A stretch of 64,000 nt of DNA from Hydrogenophaga sp. (lineage in GTDB: Bacteria > Pseudomonadota > Gammaproteobacteria > Burkholderiales > Burkholderiaceae_C), in contig NZ_WVZN01000009.1 in NCBI RefSeq assembly GCF_011772445.1, positions 1-64,000 of the forward strand. The letters are read 5' to 3'. Made by a program: the position numbers and the translations under genes. Below, one piece after another: positions 57,149-64,000 of this stretch. Under the pieces are notes generated by a model. That model was not told the origin of the DNA and did not search any database. It saw only the letters and a list, made by a program, of their open reading frames with translations. Within the stretch, counting starts at the first letter, position 1. Each line of letters opens with the position of its first letter.

Positions 57149-58663
57149 ATGAACCACGACACCGCCATCAGCCAGAACGCCATCAATGCCGCCGTCTGGA
57201 ACGCCTGCGACACCTTCCGGGGCACCGTGGACCCGAGCATCTACAAGGACTACGTCCTGACGATGCTCTTCCTCAAATACATCTCCGACATCTGGCAAGA
57301 CCACTACGAGCGCTACGAGGCCGAGCACGGGGCCCATCCCGAACTCATCGAGGAACTGCTCAGGAACGAGCGCTTCGTGCTGCCGCCCAGCGCCAGCTTC
57401 CAGGCACTGCACGAGGCGCGCCACCAGCCCGGCAACGGTGAGCGCATCGACCGGGCGCTGCACGCCATCGAGGAAGCCAACCTCGGCAAGCTGCGCGATG
57501 TCTTCCAGGACATCAGTTTCAATTCCAACAAGCTCGGCGACGAAGCCCAGAAGAACGACATCCTGCGCCACCTGCTCGAGGACTTCGCGCGGCCCGAGCT
57601 GAACCTGCGTGAAAGCCGCGTGGGCCAGCTCGACGTCATCGGCAATGCCTACGAGTTCCTCATCAAGAACTTCGCCACCACCGCCGGCAAGAAGGCGGGC
57701 GAGTTCTACACCCCGCCAGAGGTGTCGCAACTGATGGCGCGGCTGATGGACCCACAAGCCGGCGACGACATCTGCGACCCCACCTGCGGTTCGGGCTCCC
57801 TGCTCATGAAGTGCGCGCAGCTCATCCGCGCCAACACCGGCGGGCGCCGCTACGCCCTCTATGGGCAGGAGGCGATCGGCAGCACCTGGGCGCTGGCCAA
57901 GATGAACATGTTCCTGCACGCCGAGGACAACCACCGCATCGAGTGGGGCGACACGCTGCGCAACCCCAAGCTGCTCGACCCCGAGGGACGGCTGCGTCGG
58001 TTCGATGTCGTCGTGGCCAACCCGCCGTTTTCGCTGGAGAAATGGGGCTTCGAGAACGCCGCGAAGGATCCCTACCATCGCTTTCGCCGCGGCGTGCCGC
58101 CGCGCACCAAGGCCGACTACGCCTTCATCCTGCACATGGTCGAGACCATGAAGCCAGGCACCGGGCGCATGGCCGTGGTGGTGCCGCACGGCGTGCTGTT
58201 CCGCGGCGCGGCCGAGGGACGCATCCGCCAGACGCTGATCGAGGAGAACCTGCTCGACGCCGTCATCGGCTTGCCCGAGAAGCTGTTCTACGGCACCGGC
58301 ATCCCGGCGGCCATCCTGGTGCTGCGCCAGACCAAGGCCGACGACAAGGTGCTCTTCATCGACGCCAGCCGCGCCTACCAGGACGGCAAGAACCAGAACC
58401 TGCTGCGTGCGCAGGACCTGCAGGCCATCGTCGACGCGGTGCAGGCGCGCGGCCCCATCGACAAGTACGCCCACCTCGCCGCACGCGAGGAGATCGCCGA
58501 GAACGGCTTCAACCTCAACATACCGCGCTACGTGAATACCTTCGAGGAAACCGAGACCGCCGACCTCGCGACCGTGCGCGCGACGCGCCTGCAGCTCAAG
58601 GCCGAGTTGGCCGATCTGGAACAGCAGATGGCCGTCTACATGAAGGAACTCGGGTATGAGTGA
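57149..58663 (+). CDS. hsdM: type I restriction-modification methyltransferase subunit HsdM
   Basis: Adenine-N6 methyltransferase of 504 residues. The N-terminal helical domain begins with NAINAAVWNACDTFRGTVDPSIYKDYVL. The SAM motif DPTCGSGSLL starts at Asp210 and the catalytic NPPF at 291-294. The start is the ATG at 57149, while the frame further upstream overlaps the half-S gene. It overlaps hsdS by eight bases. Confidence 0.96.
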   Translation: MNHDTAISQNAINAAVWNACDTFRGTVDPSIYKDYVLTMLFLKYISDIWQDHYERYEAEHGAHPELIEELLRNERFVLPPSASFQALHEARHQPGNGERIDRALHAIEEANLGKLRDVFQDISFNSNKLGDEAQKNDILRHLLEDFARPELNLRESRVGQLDVIGNAYEFLIKNFATTAGKKAGEFYTPPEVSQLMARLMDPQAGDDICDPTCGSGSLLMKCAQLIRANTGGRRYALYGQEAIGSTWALAKMNMFLHAEDNHRIEWGDTLRNPKLLDPEGRLRRFDVVVANPPFSLEKWGFENAAKDPYHRFRRGVPPRTKADYAFILHMVETMKPGTGRMAVVVPHGVLFRGAAEGRIRQTLIEENLLDAVIGLPEKLFYGTGIPAAILVLRQTKADDKVLFIDASRAYQDGKNQNLLRAQDLQAIVDAVQARGPIDKYAHLAAREEIAENGFNLNIPRYVNTFEETETADLATVRATRLQLKAELADLEQQMAVYMKELGYE

Positions 58664-59882
58664 GCTACCCGCGGGCTGGATACGCGCCCCGCTGGGCGAG
58701 ATCGCCCACATCAGCTCGGGTGGCACGCCGAACCGGACGCGAGCGAGCTATTGGGGTGGCGACATTCCCTGGGTCACCACGGGCGAGATCCGGTTCAACA
58801 CCATCACCGACACCGCCGAGAAGCTGACCCCTGAGGGCTTGCGGCAATCGGCGGCCAAGCTGTTTCCCGCGGGCACCCTGCTGATGGCGATGTACGGCCA
58901 GGGAAAGACGCGCGGCCAGGTCGCCAGGCTGGGCATCGAGGCGACCACCAACCAGGCCTGCGCCGCCATCCAGTTGCGCAGCGGCACTGACCCGGACTAC
59001 GTCTATCAGTTCCTGGCGAACAGCTACACCGCACTGCGCGAGCTGGGCAACGCCGGTTCGCAACAGAACCTGAACGCGGGGATCATCCGCAACATCAGCG
59101 TCCCGCTGCCGCCCTTGCACGAGCAGACCCGCATCGCGCGCATCGCAGGCGTCTGGGACCGGGCCATCGACACCACCGGGCGACTGCTCGACAACAGCCG
59201 CCACCAGAAGCGGCACCTGATGCACCTGCTGCTCTCCAGACGGCGCTCCGTCGTCAACGCGCGGGCGCATTGGGCGCAGGTGGACTTCGACACGGTGTTC
59301 GAGCGCATCACCAACAAGAACACCGATGGCGACCGCAACGTGCTCACCATCTCGGCCCAGCACGGCCTGGTGAGCCAGCGCGACTACTTCAGCCGTCACG
59401 TGGCGAGCGACGACCTCAGTGGCTACACCCGCCTGACCACGGGCGATTTCGCCTACAACCGCAGCTCCTCGTCAGGCTACCCGGTTGGCGCCATCAAGCC
59501 GCTGGTGGCCTACGACTCGGGCGTGGTCTCCGGTCTGTACATCTGTTTTCGCCAGAAGCCCGGCGTGGAGGTGGACAACGATTTCTACCGCCTGTACTTC
59601 GAAGCCGGCATGCTCAACGAAGCCATCACCAGCATCGCGCAGGAAGGCGCGCGCAACCACGGCCTGCTCAACGTCAGCCTCAAAGACTTCTTCAAACTGC
59701 CGCTGTGCCTGCCGCCGCTGGATGTGCAACGGCGCATCGCCGCGATCCTGCGCGTGGCCGAGGCCGAAGAGCGCGTCATCGTGGCCCAGCGCGAGACACT
59801 GCGCGAAGAAAAGCGCGCCCTGATGCGCGACCTGCTCAGCGGGCGGCGCCGCGTGCGCGCGACCGCCGCTGAACCCGCATGA
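58656..59882 (+). CDS. hsdS: type I restriction-modification specificity subunit HsdS
   Basis: A 408-residue subunit with two target-recognition domains and two conserved helices. The first half (PLGEIAHISSGGTPNRTRASYWGGDIPWVTTGEI) ends in a coiled helix starting IDTTGRLLDNSRHQKRHLMHLLLS. The second half differs and ends in a similar helix. It sets the DNA target of the complex, which cannot be predicted here. It overlaps both neighbours. Confidence 0.95.
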   Translation: MSELPAGWIRAPLGEIAHISSGGTPNRTRASYWGGDIPWVTTGEIRFNTITDTAEKLTPEGLRQSAAKLFPAGTLLMAMYGQGKTRGQVARLGIEATTNQACAAIQLRSGTDPDYVYQFLANSYTALRELGNAGSQQNLNAGIIRNISVPLPPLHEQTRIARIAGVWDRAIDTTGRLLDNSRHQKRHLMHLLLSRRRSVVNARAHWAQVDFDTVFERITNKNTDGDRNVLTISAQHGLVSQRDYFSRHVASDDLSGYTRLTTGDFAYNRSSSSGYPVGAIKPLVAYDSGVVSGLYICFRQKPGVEVDNDFYRLYFEAGMLNEAITSIAQEGARNHGLLNVSLKDFFKLPLCLPPLDVQRRIAAILRVAEAEERVIVAQRETLREEKRALMRDLLSGRRRVRATAAEPA

Positions 59883-62800
59883 ACGCCCCTGGTGCCTCCG
59901 TGCCCACCCTGCGATGGCTCACCGAACTGGGGTGGTGCTTCCTGCCCCGCGCCGATGCCCTCGCGCTGCGCGGCGGCGTGCGGGAGGTGATTCTCAAACC
60001 GCGCCTGATCGAGGTGCTGCGCACGCGCCATTTCGACTACAAGGGCGAACGCCACCCGCTGTCGCCGGGCGGCATCGACCAAGTGGTGCGCGAGGTGCAG
60101 TCGCTGCACCTGGGCGAAGGCCTGCTGGCCGCGAACGAGCGCCTGTACCGGCTGCTCACACTGGGGGTGACGGTCACCGAGTTCATGCCCGATGGCAAGA
60201 AGCACCAGCCCACGATTCCTCTCATCGACTGGCAGCATCCCGCCGCCAACCTCTGGGACGCCGCCGAATCGCCCGAGCTGCTGTCGACCCAGGGCACGCA
60301 CCTGCGCCAGCCCGATGTGCTGGGGTACGTGAATGGCCTGCCTCTGGTGGTCATCGAAGCGCGGCGAGCAGGCGATTTCACCGCAGAGCCCACGGCGGAC
60401 GAGGCCATCCATCGGCATCTGCGCCATCAGCGGCACGATGAAATTCCCCAACTGTTCGTCTATGCCCAGTTGCTGCTGGCCCTGGGCGCCAGCGAGGCGC
60501 GCTACGGCACCACGGGCACGCCACCGAAGTTCTGGGCCCGTTGGCGCGAGGAGCCCGGCGCCGGACGCGACGACACCCCTGAGGACACCGTGCGTGCGCT
60601 GCTGCGGCCCGAGCGCCTGCTCGAGCTGGTGCGCCACTTCGTGCTGTTTGACCGTCGGCTCGGCAAGGTGGTGGCGCGCCCGCACCAGTTTTTCGGCGTG
60701 CGCGCGATGCTCCAGCGCATCCAGCAGCGCCGCTCCGACGGCGCGCGCCAGGGCGGCGTGCTGTGGCACACCACCGGCTCCGGCAAGAGCCTCACCATGG
60801 TGTTCCTCACCAAGGCGCTGGTGCTCAACCCGGCCACCCGGGCCTGCCGCGTGCTGGTGGTCACCGACCGCATCGACCTGGAAGACCAGCTCGCGCGCAA
60901 CTTCCTCCACGGCGGCGCCTTCGGCTCGGCCGTGGCGGCCAGGAAAGAGGGCGAGAAGGCGCGCGCGGGCAGCGGGCGCGATCTGGCGCGTCGCATCGGC
61001 CACGGCAGCGAGCGCATCGTCTTTACGCTGATCCACAAGTTCGCCACTGCCGCGCGCATGAGCGAGTGCTACAACCCGTCGGCAGACGTCGTGGTGCTGG
61101 TGGACGAAGGCCACCGCAGCCACGGCGGCCTGATGCACGAGCGCCTGCGCAAGGCGCTGCCGCGCGCGGCCTGCCTGGCGTTCACCGGCACACCACTGCT
61201 CAGGGACGAAAAGACCACCCACCGCTTCGGCACCATCGTGCACGCCTACCCCCTGCAACGCGCGGTGAGCGATGGCACCGTGGCGCCGCTGCTGTACGAG
61301 GAGCGCGTGCCCGAACTGGCCATCGACAACGAGGACAAGGTAAACCGATGGTTCGACCGCCTCGCGGCCGATCTCACCCCCGAGCGAAGCACCGCGCTCA
61401 GGCGCCAGCTCGCGAGCACGCGGTCTGTGCTGGGCGCGACCCAGCGCATCGAACTCATCGCCTGGGACATCGCGCAGCACTTTCACCGCACCATCCGCCC
61501 GCTCGGCCTGGGCTTCAAGGGCCAGGTGGCCACGGCCAGCCAGCTCGACGCCATCCGCTACCACCGCTGCCTGAACGCCACGGGCCTGGTGAGCAGCGCG
61601 GTGATCATGTCCGCGCCCGGTCACCGCGAAGGCGATGCCGACGTGGAAGCGGGCCAGTTGCCCGAGTTGCGGGCGTGGTGGGACGAGAACGTGGGCCGCC
61701 ATGCCGACGCCTATGAGGCGCGTGTGCTGCGCGAATTCGCGAGCGATGGCGCGCCGGACCTGCTCATCGTGGTGGATCGGCTGCTCACCGGCTTCGACGA
61801 ACCGCGCAACGCCGTGCTCTACATCGACAAGCCACTGAAGGAGCACACCCTGATCCAGGCCGTCGCGCGGGTGAACCGCCTGCACGAGGGCAAGCGCCAC
61901 GGCTTGCTGGTGGACTACCGCGGCATCCTGAAGGCGCTGGACACCGCCGTGCGCGACTACCAGAACCTGGAAGCGCGCACGCAGGGTGGCTACGACATCG
62001 CGGACATCGACGGTCTGTACCGGGCGGTCGACACCGAATACCAGCGCCTGCCCGGTCTGCACGCGGCCTTGTGTTCGCTGCTCGGCGACGCGCGTGAGCG
62101 TGGCGACATCGAGTCCTGCCGCCAGATCCTGATGCCGCGCTTCATCGACGACGAATGCGGTCGGCCCTTCGACACGCGCCAGCGTCTGCGCGATGACTTC
62201 CAGGCGGCACTCGCCCAATTCGAGCAGTGCCTGCAGATCGTGTCGTCATCGTGCGCAGCGCTCGACAGTGCGTCGCGCCAGGACATCGCCTTGTGGCAGG
62301 ACGAGTTGCGCTTCTTCATCGCTGTGCGACAGGCCGCGCGACGCGACGCGCAACAGGGTCTGGCGCCCGCCCCGCAGGAGCGGCGGTACCGCCCGCTGCT
62401 GGACGAGCACGTGGCGGGCCTGGCCGTGCGCGAGCCCGAGGCGGTGTACGAGGTGGTGCCGATGGAACCGCCCGAGCGCTGGAACGACGACAAGGCACGC
62501 AACGAAGCCGACCTGGTCCGCACGCGGCTGAAGAAGGCCATCGAAGTCGACCTGGGCGAAGACCCCTACGCGCAACGCATGTTCTCCGACCTGCTGAAGC
62601 AGACCATCGCCGACGCCCAGGCCCGCTTCGACCGCCCGATCGAGCAGTACCTGATGCTGCGGAGATTCGAGGAGCGCGTGGCCGGACGTGTGGTGGACGG
62701 CATACCCGAGGCCCTGGCGCAGCGGCCGCACGCCCGCGCGTACCACGGCATCTGCCGCCTGGTGATGGGCGACGATGCCTTCGCCCGCACACCGCCCGAC

Positions 62801-63007
62801 ACCTGGGTGCAACAGGCCCTGGCCATCGACGCCGCGGTGAATCAGGCCCTGGTCGAACACTCGCTCAACCCGCAAAACTGCGACGCGGCGATCCGGCAGG
62901 CGCTGCTGCCGGGCTTGTTTGCCTTGATGGGCCTGGAGAAGGCGCGCGAGGCGGTGGAGCGCGTGGTGCAAGTCACGCGCGTCGGCCGGGACCGCGGCGC
63001 GCGGTGA
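59879..63007 (+). CDS. hsdR: type I restriction endonuclease subunit HsdR
   Basis: A 1042-residue restriction and translocation subunit. The N-terminal nuclease region is followed by a helicase motor with Walker A HTTGSGKSL around Lys303 and the DEGH box at about 409-412. The nuclease core shows QPDVLGYVNGLPLVVIEARR, consistent with the PD-(D/E)xK fold. It overlaps the hsdS stop by four bases, so the three genes are one unit, and the locus looks intact. Confidence 0.95.
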   Translation: MNAPGASVPTLRWLTELGWCFLPRADALALRGGVREVILKPRLIEVLRTRHFDYKGERHPLSPGGIDQVVREVQSLHLGEGLLAANERLYRLLTLGVTVTEFMPDGKKHQPTIPLIDWQHPAANLWDAAESPELLSTQGTHLRQPDVLGYVNGLPLVVIEARRAGDFTAEPTADEAIHRHLRHQRHDEIPQLFVYAQLLLALGASEARYGTTGTPPKFWARWREEPGAGRDDTPEDTVRALLRPERLLELVRHFVLFDRRLGKVVARPHQFFGVRAMLQRIQQRRSDGARQGGVLWHTTGSGKSLTMVFLTKALVLNPATRACRVLVVTDRIDLEDQLARNFLHGGAFGSAVAARKEGEKARAGSGRDLARRIGHGSERIVFTLIHKFATAARMSECYNPSADVVVLVDEGHRSHGGLMHERLRKALPRAACLAFTGTPLLRDEKTTHRFGTIVHAYPLQRAVSDGTVAPLLYEERVPELAIDNEDKVNRWFDRLAADLTPERSTALRRQLASTRSVLGATQRIELIAWDIAQHFHRTIRPLGLGFKGQVATASQLDAIRYHRCLNATGLVSSAVIMSAPGHREGDADVEAGQLPELRAWWDENVGRHADAYEARVLREFASDGAPDLLIVVDRLLTGFDEPRNAVLYIDKPLKEHTLIQAVARVNRLHEGKRHGLLVDYRGILKALDTAVRDYQNLEARTQGGYDIADIDGLYRAVDTEYQRLPGLHAALCSLLGDARERGDIESCRQILMPRFIDDECGRPFDTRQRLRDDFQAALAQFEQCLQIVSSSCAALDSASRQDIALWQDELRFFIAVRQAARRDAQQGLAPAPQERRYRPLLDEHVAGLAVREPEAVYEVVPMEPPERWNDDKARNEADLVRTRLKKAIEVDLGEDPYAQRMFSDLLKQTIADAQARFDRPIEQYLMLRRFEERVAGRVVDGIPEALAQRPHARAYHGICRLVMGDDAFARTPPDTWVQQALAIDAAVNQALVEHSLNPQNCDAAIRQALLPGLFALMGLEKAREAVERVVQVTRVGRDRGAR

Positions 63008-63042
63008 GCGGCAAGGGCGTTCGCCGAACGCTCGTCGCGGCC

Positions 63043-63444
63043 TCACATCGCGATCTCGCCCCCCGCCGCCAGATCCTCATGCAGGCACAGGAAATTCCCC
63101 TCCGGGTCCTTGAACCACGCCGCCTTCTCCGCGCCCAGCACGCACACGTGGTCGACCGTCTTGAAGTCGGGGAAGTCGTAGTCCTCGAACACCACGCCGG
63201 TGCGCTTCAGGCTGTCGATGGCCGCCGCGATGTCCGCCACCTGGAAGCTGATGGCCGTGTGCTCGGCCTTCGTGCCCTCGGGCTTCGGAAACAGCGCCAG
63301 CGTGCTGCCGCCCACGCGGTAGACGAACTTGCCGTCCGGTCGCAAGCCGCCGGGCACCAGGCCCAGGCGCTTCTCGTAGAACTCACGCGCCCGCGCCATG
63401 TCGATGACCGGGAGCATGGTGGTAACCGCCGCATTGGCCAACAT
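63043..63444 (-). CDS. VOC family (glyoxalase/bleomycin resistance-like) protein
   Basis: A 133-residue protein of the vicinal oxygen chelate fold, with MLPVIDMARAREFYEKRLGL at the start and a HTAISFQVADIAAAIDSLK and KDPEGNFLCLHE end. Metal ligands are the usual His and Glu positions, but the substrate is unknown. AAAGGAG precedes the ATG at 63444. It is divergent from the last gene of the window. Confidence 0.85.
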   Translation of the reverse strand: MLANAAVTTMLPVIDMARAREFYEKRLGLVPGGLRPDGKFVYRVGGSTLALFPKPEGTKAEHTAISFQVADIAAAIDSLKRTGVVFEDYDFPDFKTVDHVCVLGAEKAAWFKDPEGNFLCLHEDLAAGGEIAM

Positions 63445-63547
63445 ACGCACTCCTTTCGCCGGGTTCAGGGGCGCTGCGCCGCAGGAGCCGCCGGGCTCGT
63501 GGAGCCAGCACGCCAGCATAGGCCTGTCGACGCGGACAATCCAGCCC

Positions 63548-64000
63548 ATGCAACTGCGCCCCGAACGCCCCGCCGACGCCCCCGCCATCGCCTCGCTCAT
63601 CGCCCAGGCCTTCGACGGCCACCCCCACAGCGGCGGCACCGAGCCCGCCATCGTGCGCGAGCTGCGCGCGGCGGGCGCGCTCACCATCTCGCTGGTGGCG
63701 GTGGATGAGACTGGCAACATCGTCGGCCACATCGCGTTCTCGCCCGTAACCATTGCCGGGCGCGCAGGGCGCTGGTACGGCCTGGGCCCGATCTCGGTGC
63801 TGCCGGCGCTGCAGCGCGCGGGCATCGGCAGCCGCCTGATGACCGACGGCCTGGCCCGCCTGAAGGCCCTGGGCGCCGAGGGCTGCGTGGTGCTGGGCGA
63901 GCCCGCCTACTACGGGCGTTGGGGCTTCGCGGTGCACGAAGGCCTGGTCTACCCCGGCGTGCCGCCCGAGTACTTCATGGCCCTGGCCTTCGCGGGCGGG
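63548..64000 (+). CDS. GNAT family N-acetyltransferase (3' end outside window)
   Basis: The first 151 residues of an acetyltransferase. They contain the acetyl-CoA motif GISRLM-like sequence LGPISVLPALQRAGIGSRLMTDGLARLKALGAEGCVVLGEPAYYGRWGF, in which the last part (G-E-P-x-Y-Y-x-R-x-G-F) is typical of the YhbS-type N-acetyltransferases. The gene runs off the right edge. The substrate is unknown. Confidence 0.88.
   Translation, partial: MQLRPERPADAPAIASLIAQAFDGHPHSGGTEPAIVRELRAAGALTISLVAVDETGNIVGHIAFSPVTIAGRAGRWYGLGPISVLPALQRAGIGSRLMTDGLARLKALGAEGCVVLGEPAYYGRWGFAVHEGLVYPGVPPEYFMALAFAGG

Overview
The window is high-GC chromosomal DNA, by eye about 65-70% GC, from a betaproteobacterium of the order Burkholderiales, most likely family Comamonadaceae. 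The evidence is the conserved origin block (mnmE-yidC-yidD-rnpA-rpmH on one strand, dnaA-dnaN-gyrB on the other), a metX-metW pair, a fused LivM-LivG transporter protein, and two dispersed GC-rich hairpin repeats of a kind I know from Comamonadaceae. No tRNA, rRNA, CRISPR array, transposase or integrase was recognised.

Layout. 1-5.5 kb: a truncated chemoreceptor gene and cheW, a transglutaminase-like protein, metW and metX, and a glycine-rich RRM protein. metX has what reads as a SAM-II riboswitch with an intrinsic terminator in its leader, and an in-frame dispersed repeat inside its coding sequence. 5.5-12.5 kb: an SDR, lptC, kdsC and kdsD (LPS/Kdo synthesis), a KefB-like antiporter, apt, a conserved hypothetical and a cyclic-nucleotide-binding protein. 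12.5-22.1 kb: the replication-origin block. 22.1-27.6 kb: an accessory island directly behind gyrB. It holds a HigB-like toxin, a HigA-like antitoxin fused to an ImmA/IrrE metallopeptidase, a structured leader, and a three-gene ubiquitin-like operon (ubiquitin-like protein, DUF6791-ThiF E1-like enzyme, DUF6527 protein). A frameshifted exported-protein gene and an orphan membrane protein follow.

27.6-30.8 kb: an alpha/beta hydrolase, a lipoprotein hydrolase and a hypothetical protein. 30.8-40.6 kb: a catabolic and uptake cluster on the minus strand (FAD dehydrogenase, SDR, LivK, LivH, LivMG, LivF, EthD, EamA) with a divergent IclR regulator. 40.6-44.4 kb: a CHASE2 protein, an M48 protease and a small exported protein with overlapping ends. 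44.5-53.9 kb: a second catabolic and uptake cluster on the minus strand (epimerase, GNAT, DapA-like lyase, NitT/TauT-type ABC transporter, enolase-superfamily enzyme, amidase). It lies behind a TetR gene and a palindrome that overlaps its promoter. 54-56.4 kb: small genes including DoxX, hemerythrin and DUF3892 proteins. 56.5-63 kb: a type I restriction-modification locus with an extra half-size specificity gene ahead of hsdM-hsdS-hsdR. The window ends with a VOC protein and a truncated GNAT gene.

The most unusual content is 22.4-26.2 kb, where the fused toxin-antitoxin pair and the compact ubiquitin-like operon lie side by side near the origin. With the type I R-M locus this points to defence functions, which is inference from gene families and context only.
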